NCBI RefSeq assembly: GCF_000024025.1
Contig: NC_013131.1
Span: 4,278,001-4,342,000, forward strand
Direction of reading: 5' to 3'
DNA from: Catenulispora acidiphila DSM 44928
GTDB taxonomy: Bacteria; Actinomycetota; Actinomycetes; Streptomycetales; Catenulisporaceae
Length of the DNA stretch: 64,000 bases
Every line of letters starts with the position of its first letter. Positions within the stretch are counted from its first letter, which is position 1. This document shows, in pieces, positions 35,882-43,810 of this stretch. The translations under genes and the position numbers were made by a program. A model generated the notes under the pieces. That model was given only the letters and a program-made list of their open reading frames with translations, did no database searches and was not told the origin of the DNA.

Positions 35882-36493
35882 TTATTGGCTAAGGGGTCCG
35901 GCGGGCCGGTTGGGTTGTGCGGGTCGGGCTTGGAGTGTGGGGAGCAGTACCGTGTCGACGAATCGTGCGAGAAACGCGTCGTCCAGCGGCTCGTCCGTGA
36001 CGAGCAGCCGGTTGACCAGCACGGCCGAGCTGATCTCGGCCGCCAGTTGGCAATCCGCGGTCTCGGGGATGTCGCCGCGGGCGGCGGCGCGCGCCAGTAC
36101 CGCCGCGAACACCTCACGCTTGTAGTCCAGGACGTTCTGCCGTACCGTCCGGGCCAGCTCGGCGTCATGCCGCATGGCCAGGAGCAGCCCGAGGACCAAC
36201 GCAGCGTCCTGCTCTGCGAGGTTGGCGCGCAGCGAGCCCAGCACGGCTAGCAGGTCTTCGCGCAGACTCGCGCCCTCCGGCGGGAGGGCGATCGCAGAGC
36301 GCGCATAACGTCGTACAGCCTCGGCAACCAACTCCGCCTTACCCGGCCAGCGCCGGTAGATCGTCGCCTTGCTGGCGTGCGCGCGTTCGGCGACCCCGTC
36401 GATCGACATCCGGTCGTAGCCGACGTCGCCGAGCAGCCCCATCGCCGCCAGCAGGATTGCTTCCTCGCGTCTGTGCGCCCGGCTCTCAGTCAT
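35882..36493 (-). CDS. TetR-family regulator
   Basis: This is a 203-residue TetR-type repressor with an N-terminal helix-turn-helix (AILLAAMGLLGDVGYDRMSIDGVAERAHASKATIYRRW) and a helical ligand domain. The frame is open to 36550, but that start falls inside the perfect inverted repeat at 36511-36558. The ATG at 36493, with GGGGAG about 10 bases before, gives the usual N terminus and is preferred. It probably represses itself and the small membrane protein, and perhaps the divergent PadR gene. The repeat is the likely operator. Confidence 0.82.
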   Translation of the reverse strand: MTESRAHRREEAILLAAMGLLGDVGYDRMSIDGVAERAHASKATIYRRWPGKAELVAEAVRRYARSAIALPPEGASLREDLLAVLGSLRANLAEQDAALVLGLLLAMRHDAELARTVRQNVLDYKREVFAAVLARAAARGDIPETADCQLAAEISSAVLVNRLLVTDEPLDDAFLARFVDTVLLPTLQARPAQPNRPAGPLSQ

Positions 36494-36510
36494 CGCCACG
36501 ACGCTCCCCA

Positions 36511-36558
36511 TCGAAACGGTGTCGTACACATTGATGGAAGTGTACGACACCGTTTCGA
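36511..36558. promoter_or_regulatory. Perfect 19-bp inverted repeat, probable TetR operator
   Basis: TCGAAACGGTGTCGTACAC and its exact complement GTGTACGACACCGTTTCGA flank a 10-base spacer. The repeat sits in the promoter region of the TetR gene and of the divergent PadR gene. Its length and symmetry are typical of TetR operators. Confidence 0.75.
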
Positions 36559-36623
36559 TTTACGGGAAGGATCACCAGTACCCTGACTTGTGAGCCGATG
36601 CCGTGCCAAGTACCTTGTGACGC

Positions 36624-36980
36624 ATGGAACCTGGTGGTGCCGCCAAGGCAATGAGCCAGATGCGGCGGGGGGTCCTCGAGTTCTGTGTTCTCGCGCTGCT
36701 GCGCGACGGTCCGCGCTACGGCGTGGAGCTGGTGCGGGAGCTCAGCTCGGTGGACGCGTTGGTGACCAGCGAGGGCACCATCTACCCGTTGCTGTCCCGG
36801 CTGCGCCGGGAGCAGCTGATCGCGACAGTGTGGCAGGAGTCGCCGTCCGGGCCGCCGCGGCGGTACTGCCGGCTGACCGAGGCCGGGGAGAAGGCGCTCG
36901 CGGAGTTCACCGCTGAATGGGGTCGGTTCCGGGACGGCGTGGAGTACTTCCTTACTTCGAATGGGGGCGAACAGGCATGA
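36624..36980 (+). CDS. PadR-family regulator
   Basis: This is a 118-residue winged-helix regulator of the PadR family. Marks are RRGVLEFCVLALL, PRYGVELVREL, TSEGTIYPLLSRLRREQLI and RRYCRLTEAGEKAL. It ends in ATGA overlap with the membrane-protein gene. PadR with a HAAS-domain membrane protein is a common pair, where the regulator controls the partner. An ATG further in (36651) is possible. Confidence 0.85.
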   Translation: MEPGGAAKAMSQMRRGVLEFCVLALLRDGPRYGVELVRELSSVDALVTSEGTIYPLLSRLRREQLIATVWQESPSGPPRRYCRLTEAGEKALAEFTAEWGRFRDGVEYFLTSNGGEQA

Positions 36981-37966
36981 GTACGGGCGCTGATGAGCTG
37001 GTGGCGGAGTATCTGCGGGAGTTGGAGCGTGAGGCCGCGCGGCTGCCGTGGAACGCGCGGACCGAGCTGCTGGAGGATGTGCGGAGCCACATAGAGGTGG
37101 TGCGCGCGGAGGCCGGTGACGTGGGTGGGTCGGGTGTCTCGGACGACGCGTCGGGCGTCGCGGGCGCCTCGGGTTCTCCGGACCCTTCGGGCTCATCCGC
37201 AACCAGCGGCGACGAGGAGGCGAGAGTCATCAAGGTCCGCGAGATCCTGGCCGCCCTCGGCGAACCGCGGGAGATCGTCGACGCCGCGGCCGCCGACGAG
37301 GCGGACAGTCCCATGCCGCGGCTGGTGACGCAGCCCATGCCGCCCATCGTCCCGACCGACCCGATGTCCGCGTACGCCGACCCCCTCGGCGGGCCGCCGT
37401 ACCCCCTCGGCACCGCCGAGATCGGCGCGGTCGCCCTCCTCCTCGGCGGCTTCCTGCTCGCCGGCTTCGGCTGGCTCCTCGGCGTGATCCTGCTGTGGAC
37501 CTCGCCGCGCTGGAACGTCCGCGAGAAGCTGGTCGGCACCTTCGTGCTGCCCGGCGGCCTCGGCTTCCTGCTGCTGGCCCTCATGACGCCGACGAGCACG
37601 CAGTCCTGCGTCAGCGGCCCTGGGTACAAACACTGCACCTCCAGCGGCTGGACCCTGCCGCAGTGGGCCAGCTTCGTCATGGTGACACTGTGCCTCCTGC
37701 TTCCCATCTGGACGTCCGCCTTCCTCGTCCGCAGTGCCCGGCGCCGCAGCGGGACCTCACGCCCCGGCCGCGACCGCAGCGGCACAGTGTTCGCCATCGG
37801 CGGCGGCGCGCTGGCGGTCATCCTGATCGGCGGCTTCGCCTTCGCTGTCTTCAGCGGCTCCAGTAGCAGCAGCGGCGTCACGCCCTCAAGCCCGGCCGTC
37901 AGCTACTCGGCCTCCTCGGTCCAGGAGCCGACGGCGCCGGTGTCATCGAGTTCTGCTTCTCGCTGA
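36977..37966 (+). CDS. HAAS-domain membrane protein
   Basis: This is a 329-residue protein. The N-terminal 100 residues are a HAAS-type domain (YLRELEREAARLP, LLEDVRSHIEV, IKVREILAALGEPREIVDAA) interrupted by a Ser/Gly/Asp-rich insert. Four hydrophobic segments follow (VALLLGGFLLAGFGWLL, FVLPGGLGFLLLAL, VMVTLCLLLPIW, GGGALAVILIGGFAFAVF) and a Ser-rich tail. The start ATG overlaps the PadR stop. The last 68 bp overlap, in convergent orientation, the 3' end of the acetyl-esterase gene. Confidence 0.8.
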   Translation: MSTGADELVAEYLRELEREAARLPWNARTELLEDVRSHIEVVRAEAGDVGGSGVSDDASGVAGASGSPDPSGSSATSGDEEARVIKVREILAALGEPREIVDAAAADEADSPMPRLVTQPMPPIVPTDPMSAYADPLGGPPYPLGTAEIGAVALLLGGFLLAGFGWLLGVILLWTSPRWNVREKLVGTFVLPGGLGFLLLALMTPTSTQSCVSGPGYKHCTSSGWTLPQWASFVMVTLCLLLPIWTSAFLVRSARRRSGTSRPGRDRSGTVFAIGGGALAVILIGGFAFAVFSGSSSSSGVTPSSPAVSYSASSVQEPTAPVSSSSASR

Positions 37967-38996
37967 ACAACTCAGAGGCCGGGTTGTTCGACGTCTGCCG
38001 GCCACCGGGCGCCGCACCGTCCACGGCGGCGAGCCGCGAACGCAACCACCGCAGCTGACGGGCGGTGTGCACGGCGTCGCCGCCCTCATGATGGTTGAAC
38101 GGGTAGACATGTATCGTGCGGTCCGCGGCACCGTAGTGGTTGTAGGCCGCGAACACGGTACTCGGCGGGCAGACGGTATCCCGCAGGCCGACGCCGAAGT
38201 GCGCCGGGGCGACAGCCCGACGTGCGAAGCCGACCGCGTCCACATACGACAGGGTGCGCCGCACCGCTGCTTCGGCATCGCGGTGAACCGACAGGTAGCT
38301 CACGATCTCGCCATAAGGCGTGCTGTCGGTGATGTCGATCGCCCGCTGGATGTGGCACAGGAAGGGGACTGACGCCATCACCGCGGCCACATCCGGCACG
38401 AGACCGGCGACGGCGAGCGCCAGCCCGCCCCCCTGGCTGTTGCCCACCACCGCGATCCGGCCCGCGTCCACACCCGGCAGAGCCCTGACGGCGTCGACCG
38501 CCCGCACGGCATCGGTGATCAAGCGCCGGTAGTAGTAGTCGTCGGGGTGCAGGACACCGCGGGTCATCGGTCCCGGACCACCCAGCGCCGTCGCGTGCGG
38601 GTCGGGAGTCCTACCGCCGGTGCCGTACTGATCGCCCTGTCCCCGGGTGTCCATCAGCAGGTGCGCGTAGCCGGCCGCGGCCCACGTCAGCCGCTCGTGC
38701 GGCAGGCCACGGCCGCGACCGTAGCCGAGGAACTCCACCACCGCCGGAAGCGGATCGCTCACGCCCGCGGGCCGGCAGTACCAGGCCCGAATCGGATCGC
38801 CGCCGAATCCGGGAAAGGCGACATCCCAGGTCTGGACGAGTTCGAGGTCTGTGGGTTCGGGCTGGACGTCGAGCAGTGGCGGGCAGCCGTCGGCGGTGTT
38901 CAGGGACCTCTGCCAGAACGCGTCGAAGTCGGCGGGCTCAGGCACGTCCGGAAGATACCGTTCAAGTTGGTCCAGTGGCAGGTCGAACAGGGCCAT
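37899..38996 (-). CDS. Acetylxylan-esterase/cephalosporin deacetylase-like alpha/beta hydrolase (CE7)
   Basis: This is a 365-residue cytoplasmic esterase of the AXE1/CE7 family. Residues 1-80 form the family N terminus (MALFDLPLDQLERYLP). The catalytic triad can be placed: Ser in VVGNSQGG, Asp in GLRDTVCPP and His in PFNHHEGG. CE7 enzymes remove acetyl groups from xylo-oligosaccharides. It is divergent from the GH3 gene and shares the operator region with it, so it belongs functionally to the xylan locus. The C-terminal 40 residues are a low-complexity tail that overlaps the HAAS protein gene. Confidence 0.88.
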   Translation of the reverse strand: MALFDLPLDQLERYLPDVPEPADFDAFWQRSLNTADGCPPLLDVQPEPTDLELVQTWDVAFPGFGGDPIRAWYCRPAGVSDPLPAVVEFLGYGRGRGLPHERLTWAAAGYAHLLMDTRGQGDQYGTGGRTPDPHATALGGPGPMTRGVLHPDDYYYRRLITDAVRAVDAVRALPGVDAGRIAVVGNSQGGGLALAVAGLVPDVAAVMASVPFLCHIQRAIDITDSTPYGEIVSYLSVHRDAEAAVRRTLSYVDAVGFARRAVAPAHFGVGLRDTVCPPSTVFAAYNHYGAADRTIHVYPFNHHEGGDAVHTARQLRWLRSRLAAVDGAAPGGRQTSNNPASELFSEKQNSMTPAPSAPGPRRPSS

Positions 38997-39301
38997 GAGC
39001 TCCCCCTCGGCATCGGTCTTCAGGTGGTTGGGTCAGCGTCGGGTCAGTGGTGGATCATCGCCGGCTGCGCCCGAGCCGGCCGGCACGGCTGCTCAGACCT
39101 GGATCTCGATGTGGATGGTGGTCAGCGCCGGATCGGTCCATGCCGCGACCTCCAGGTTGCCGTACCGATCACCGACAGGCCGCCGGGCACGTCGATGGGC
39201 GACTGGTGCGGCGATCGCGCCGAACGTCGCGATCGGCGCCGCCGCCGGGCCCGATCCCACCCTCGGTCCCCGAGCCGCCATCGATACCTCATCAATGCTC
39301 A

Positions 39302-39314
39302 CCGAAACTTTCGG
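39302..39314. promoter_or_regulatory. CGAAA-N-TTTCG operator, copy 1
   Basis: CCGAAACTTTCGG is a perfect 13-base palindrome. The form CGAA-N-TTCG is known as the binding site of BxlR-type LacI regulators of xylo-oligosaccharide operons in Streptomyces. It is placed near the esterase promoter. Confidence 0.6.
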
Positions 39315-39402
39315 CCAGATTAGCAGCGGATCAGGCCGCGAAGGCGACCCTTGACACCTCCGTCGAGGCTGCCTAGCGTACGGCAGCAAATCCCCCGAAA
39401 CA

Positions 39403-39421
39403 TCTTCGAAAGTTTCGAAGA
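39403..39421. promoter_or_regulatory. CGAAA-N-TTTCG operator, copy 2
   Basis: TCTTCGAAAGTTTCGAAGA is a perfect 19-base palindrome containing the CGAAA-N-TTTCG core, about 100 bp from copy 1 and 81 bp before the GH3 ATG. Confidence 0.7.
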
Positions 39422-39501
39422 CTTGGTTCGCATGTGGAGTCACCGCGCCCGTCGCCCTTTATCAGGCCCCGGCGTTCGGCGGTCACCGCGGAGAGGACGG
39501 C

Positions 39502-41874
39502 ATGACCAGTCAGATGTCCGCCGACACGGATTCGGCGCCCGGCGTCCCTCCGTTATGGCGCAATCCCCGACTCACGCCGCAGGAACGCGCCGACGCCCTC
39601 ATCCCTGTGATGACTCTCGAGGAGAAGGTCGCGCAGTTGGCCGGGGTATGGGTCGGCGCCGATGCTTCCGGCGGCGGCGTCGCCCCGCATCAGCAGGACA
39701 TGGCCCCCCTCGCGTGGGAGGACGTGATCCGGCACGGGCTGGGACAGCTGACCCGGCCGTTCGGGACGGCTCCGGTCGATCCGGTGGCCGGGGCCCGGTC
39801 GCTGGCCGCCTCCCAGGCGCAGATCGCCGCTGCCAGCCGCTTCGGGATCCCGGCGCAGGTGCACGAGGAATGCCTGACCGGTTTCGCGACCTGGGGCGCG
39901 ACGGCCTACCCGGCGCCGCTGGCCTGGGGCGCGTCCTTCGACCCGGAACTCGTGGAGCAGATGACCGGCCGGATCGGCCGCTCGATGCGGGCGGTCGGTG
40001 TCCACCAGGGGCTGGCTCCGGTGCTGGACGTGACTCGCGACTACCGCTGGGGCCGCACCGAGGAGACCATCGGGGAGGATCCTCATCTGGTCGGCGTGAT
40101 CGGCGCGGCCTATGTCAGAGGCCTGGAGAACGCCGGGATCGTCGCGTCGCTCAAGCACTTCGCCGGCTACTCCGCCTCCCGCGGCGGACGCAACCTCGGC
40201 CCGGTGCCCATGGGACGCCGTGAGCTGGCCGACGTCGTCCTGCCGCCGTTCGAGGCGGCACTGCGCCTGGGCGGCGCCCGCTCGGTGATGAACTCCTACT
40301 CCGAGATCGACGGGGTGCCCGCCGCGGCCGACGAACAACTGCTGACCGGGCTGCTCCGCGACCAATGGGGATTCACCGGCACGCTTGTCTCGGACTACTT
40401 CGCGGTGCGCTTCCTTCAGTCATTGCACGCGGTGGCCGGCGACGCGGCACACGCCGCGGATTTGGCCCTGCGGGCCGGCATCGACGTGGAACTTCCAACG
40501 GTGGACGTCTTCGGCACGCCGCTCACCGAGGCGGTCCGCGCCGGCGCGGTCGAGGAGGCTCTGATCGACCGGGCTTTACGCAGAGTCCTGATCCAGAAGG
40601 CGGAACTCGGCCTGCTCGACCCGGACTGGCGGGCGCTGCCCGAGGAGATCGAAGCCGGTCCGGTGAGCCTGGACAGCGAGGAGGACCGCGAGATCGCCCT
40701 GCGCTTGGCCCGCCGGTCGGTAACGGTGCTGCGCAACGAGAACGGAATCCTGCCGCTGATGCCGGACCGGCGCGTCGCGCTGATCGGCCCGGTCGCCGAC
40801 GATCCGATGGCGATGCTGGGATGCTATTCCTTTCCCGCGCACGTTAGCGGTAACACCGAACACGGCCTCGGTCTGGAAATCCCCTCGCTCCGCGAGGCGC
40901 TCAGCGCGACGATCGCCGACCTGCTCTACGAGCCCGGATGCGCGATATCCGATGACGACACCTCCGGCATCGCCGCCGCGGCCGGCGTGGCGGCCGCGGC
41001 CGACGTATGCGTCCTGGCCGTCGGCGACCGCGCCGGCCTGTTCGGCCGCGGCACCTCGGGCGAGGGCTGCGATGCGGCCGACCTGAATCTGCCGGGGGTG
41101 CAGGCCGAACTGGTCCGCGCCGTTCTCGCCACAGGAACACCGGTGGTCCTGGTCCTGCTGGCCGGCCGGCCCTACGCGCTCGGCGAAGACGTCGCAGACG
41201 CCGCCGGCATCGTCTACGCCTTCTTCGCCGGCCAGCTCGGCGGACAGGCGATCGCCGAGGTCCTGACCGGCGCGGTGAACCCCTGCGGCCGGCTTCCGGT
41301 CAGCGTCCCGCGCGATTCCGGCGGTCTGCCGGTGACCTATCTCGCCCCGCCGCTGGGCCGCCGCTCGCAGGTCTCCTCGGTGGATCCGACGCCGGCGTTC
41401 CCGTTCGGGCACGGCCTGAGCTACACGACGTTCGCCTGGAGCGGCGCCGCGGCCGACAGCGCCGAATGGCCGGTCGACGGCGAGGCCACAGTCCGGATCA
41501 CCGTCAGCAACAGCGGCGAGCGCGCGGGCACCGAAGTCGTCCAGCTGTATCTGCACGATCCGGTCGCGCAGACCTCGCGACCCGTCGTGCGACTGGTCGG
41601 CTTCGCGCGCGTCGATCTGGCGCCCGGCGAGAGCGCCGAGGTGGCCTTCGAAGTCCCGGCCGACCTCGCCTCGTTCACCGGCCTGCGCGGCACCCGCGTC
41701 GTGGAGCCCGGCGACGTCGAGCTGCGGTTCGGCCGCTCCAGCGGCGAGGCGGCCGCGATCGTGCCGCTGCGCATGACCGGTGCCGAACGCGAGGTGGGCC
41801 CGGGCCGCCGTCTGACCTCACCTGTCCGCGTCGAGCGCTCGCCGGCGCCCGCGCCGTCGAAGCCGGGGAGATGA
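39502..41874 (+). CDS. GH3 beta-xylosidase/beta-glucosidase
   Basis: This is a 790-residue cytoplasmic glycosidase, similar in length and N terminus to BxlA-type beta-xylosidases. The GH3 N domain has LTPQERADALIPVMTLEEKVAQL, KHFAGYSASRGGRN and the nucleophile Asp in TLVSDYFAV. The C-terminal domain (about 400-640) and fibronectin-III-like domain (about 660-760, GERAGTEVVQLYL) follow. No signal peptide is seen. It is the first gene of the xylan operon under the palindromic operator, with a GGAGAGGA site. Together with GH39 and GH67 it would finish imported xylo-oligosaccharides. Confidence 0.9.
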   Translation: MTSQMSADTDSAPGVPPLWRNPRLTPQERADALIPVMTLEEKVAQLAGVWVGADASGGGVAPHQQDMAPLAWEDVIRHGLGQLTRPFGTAPVDPVAGARSLAASQAQIAAASRFGIPAQVHEECLTGFATWGATAYPAPLAWGASFDPELVEQMTGRIGRSMRAVGVHQGLAPVLDVTRDYRWGRTEETIGEDPHLVGVIGAAYVRGLENAGIVASLKHFAGYSASRGGRNLGPVPMGRRELADVVLPPFEAALRLGGARSVMNSYSEIDGVPAAADEQLLTGLLRDQWGFTGTLVSDYFAVRFLQSLHAVAGDAAHAADLALRAGIDVELPTVDVFGTPLTEAVRAGAVEEALIDRALRRVLIQKAELGLLDPDWRALPEEIEAGPVSLDSEEDREIALRLARRSVTVLRNENGILPLMPDRRVALIGPVADDPMAMLGCYSFPAHVSGNTEHGLGLEIPSLREALSATIADLLYEPGCAISDDDTSGIAAAAGVAAAADVCVLAVGDRAGLFGRGTSGEGCDAADLNLPGVQAELVRAVLATGTPVVLVLLAGRPYALGEDVADAAGIVYAFFAGQLGGQAIAEVLTGAVNPCGRLPVSVPRDSGGLPVTYLAPPLGRRSQVSSVDPTPAFPFGHGLSYTTFAWSGAAADSAEWPVDGEATVRITVSNSGERAGTEVVQLYLHDPVAQTSRPVVRLVGFARVDLAPGESAEVAFEVPADLASFTGLRGTRVVEPGDVELRFGRSSGEAAAIVPLRMTGAEREVGPGRRLTSPVRVERSPAPAPSKPGR

Positions 41875-41876
41875 GC

Positions 41877-42845
41877 ATGGGCATCGCCGGCACCGTCGAT
41901 CCACCACCAGGGCGCGAACGGGCCCGGCCGCTCCGACCGCGGCGCAAGACCTGGCGCCGGGCACTGCGCCGGGACTGGCAGCTGTATTCGCTGGCGGTCC
42001 TGCCGGTGGTGTTCTTCGTGGTCTTCCGCTATCTGCCGATGATCGGCAACGTCATCGCCTTCCGGCGCTACGTGCCCGGCGGCAGTCTGTTCGGCGAGAA
42101 GTGGGTCGGGCTGCGCTACTTCCGCATGTTCATGGGCGACCCGGAGTTCTGGCACGTCTTCGGCAACACCATGATCCTCGGCGGCGTGACACTCCTGTTC
42201 ACCTTCCCGTTGCCGATCGTGCTGGCGCTGCTGCTGAACGAGGTGCGCTCGGCCAAGCTCAAGCGGTTCGTGCAGTCGGTGTCCTACCTGCCGCACTTCC
42301 TGTCGATCGTCGTCGTCGCCGGCCTGATCATGCAGCTGCTGTCGGTCAACGGCGCGGTGAACCAGGGGCTGCGCGCGGTCGGCCACGCGCCGATCCCGTT
42401 CCTGCAGCAGCCCGAATGGTTCCGGACCATCTACGTGTCCTCCGAGGTCTGGCAGGGCCTGGGCTGGGGAACCATCCTGTATCTGGCGGCCCTGACCACC
42501 ATCGACCACCAGCTCTACGAGCAGGCCCGGATCGACGGCGCGAACCGCTGGCGGCAGACCTGGCACGTCACCCTGCCCGGCATCCGGCCGATGATGGTCA
42601 CGCTGCTCGTCTTGAACATCGGCACTTTCATGGCGGTCGGATTCGAGAAGATCCTGCTGCTGTACAACCCGCTGACGTATTCCACGGCCGATGTCATCCC
42701 GACGTATCTGTACCGGGTCGGCGTGGTGTCGGGCAGCTTCAGCTACGGCGCGGCCATCGGCCTGTTCGAGTCGGTGATCGGCCTGATCCTGGTGGTCGCG
42801 GCCAACCAGATCTCCCGGCGCGCGGTGGGGACGGGGCTGTGGTGA
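41877..42845 (+). CDS. LplB-like oligosaccharide ABC permease
   Basis: This is a CUT1-type permease of 322 residues close to LplB/YtcP partners (DWQLYSLAVLPVVFFVVFRYLP, EQARIDGANRWRQTWHVTLPGI). The first ATG at 41871 touches the GGGGAG ribosome-binding site and overlaps the GH3 stop. The ATG at 41877 has correct spacing and is preferred. It is followed by the LplC-like permease with a GTGA overlap. Confidence 0.87.
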   Translation: MGIAGTVDPPPGRERARPLRPRRKTWRRALRRDWQLYSLAVLPVVFFVVFRYLPMIGNVIAFRRYVPGGSLFGEKWVGLRYFRMFMGDPEFWHVFGNTMILGGVTLLFTFPLPIVLALLLNEVRSAKLKRFVQSVSYLPHFLSIVVVAGLIMQLLSVNGAVNQGLRAVGHAPIPFLQQPEWFRTIYVSSEVWQGLGWGTILYLAALTTIDHQLYEQARIDGANRWRQTWHVTLPGIRPMMVTLLVLNIGTFMAVGFEKILLLYNPLTYSTADVIPTYLYRVGVVSGSFSYGAAIGLFESVIGLILVVAANQISRRAVGTGLW

Positions 42846-43762
42846 GCCTGAGCGATGTGCGCCAGGCACGCGCGAAATCACGCTCCGCCCCCGTGGAGAC
42901 CGGTCGGGGCTACCGGGTCTTCCAAATCATCAATGCCCTGATCCTCACCGGCGTTGTCATCGTGACGCTGTATCCGTTCGTGAACATCGTCGCGCAGTCC
43001 TTCAGCTCCGAGAGCTCCATCACCTCCGGACACGTGAACCTCCTGCCCCGGGGCTTCAACCTCACCACCTACAAGACGGTGATGTCGGACTCGGCGTTCT
43101 GGGAGAACTACCGCAACACGGTGGTCTACACGGTCCTCGCCACCGGCGTGTCGATGGTGCTGACCACCTGCTACGCCTACGTGCTGTCCAAGAAGCACTT
43201 GAAGGGCCGCAAGGTCCTGATCGCGATCGCGCTGTTCACCATGTTCTTCAACGGCGGCCTGATCCCGAACTACGTGCTGGTCAGCGATCTGGGCCTGCGC
43301 AACAGCGTCTGGGCGATCGTGCTGCCCAACGCGATCAGCGTGTTCAACCTGCTGGTCATGAAGTCGTTCTTCGAGAACCTGCCCGCCGAGCTGGAGGAGG
43401 CGGCCGCGGTCGACGGCCTGAGCACCTACGGCATCCTGGGCCGGATCGTGCTGCCCTTGTCCAAGGCGGTTCTGGCCACGATGGTCCTGTTCTACGCGGT
43501 CTCGTTCTGGAACTCGTGGTTCTCGGCGTTCCTCTACATGGACCGCTCCAGCCTGTTCCCGGTCACCGTCTACCTGCGCAACCTGATCGCCGGCGCCTCC
43601 GGCGGCGCCGACCAGTCGGCCGCCAGCGACACCGCGCTGCAGATCGCCTCGAACATCCAGGCCGTGACCATCGTGCTCACGGTGCTCCCGATCCTGGTCA
43701 TCTACCCGTTCGTCCAGCGGTACTTCGTCAAGGGCGTGATGCTCGGCGCGGTCAAGGGCTAG
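42842..43762 (+). CDS. LplC-like oligosaccharide ABC permease
   Basis: This is a 306-residue CUT1 permease of the LplC/YtcP type. The EAA loop is EEAAAVDGLSTYGILGRIVLPL and the end is QRYFVKGVMLGAVKG. It starts at GTG 42842, overlapping the stop of the previous gene. A longer upstream frame is only the shifted reading of the LplB-like gene. It forms a membrane pair with that protein. Confidence 0.9.
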   Translation: MSLSDVRQARAKSRSAPVETGRGYRVFQIINALILTGVVIVTLYPFVNIVAQSFSSESSITSGHVNLLPRGFNLTTYKTVMSDSAFWENYRNTVVYTVLATGVSMVLTTCYAYVLSKKHLKGRKVLIAIALFTMFFNGGLIPNYVLVSDLGLRNSVWAIVLPNAISVFNLLVMKSFFENLPAELEEAAAVDGLSTYGILGRIVLPLSKAVLATMVLFYAVSFWNSWFSAFLYMDRSSLFPVTVYLRNLIAGASGGADQSAASDTALQIASNIQAVTIVLTVLPILVIYPFVQRYFVKGVMLGAVKG

Positions 43763-43810
43763 CCGCCGTCCCCGATCACCCCCGCACCACCGACCCCAAG
43801 GAGTTCTCCC

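Larger units (their letters stand above)
38997..39501. other. Divergent intergenic region of the xylan locus
   Basis: This 505-bp gap lies between the esterase and GH3 starts. It holds the two CGAAA-N-TTTCG operators listed separately. A minus-strand frame at 39093 ends with AAWTDPALTTI, which looks like a scrap of a LacI-type regulator, but no intact gene is present. Confidence 0.5.

Noticed and set aside
39093-39443. Possible LacI-type C-terminal fragment (AAWTDPALTTI)
   Set aside because: Only about 15 residues look LacI-like. The rest of the frame has no family pattern, so it is not listed as a gene.
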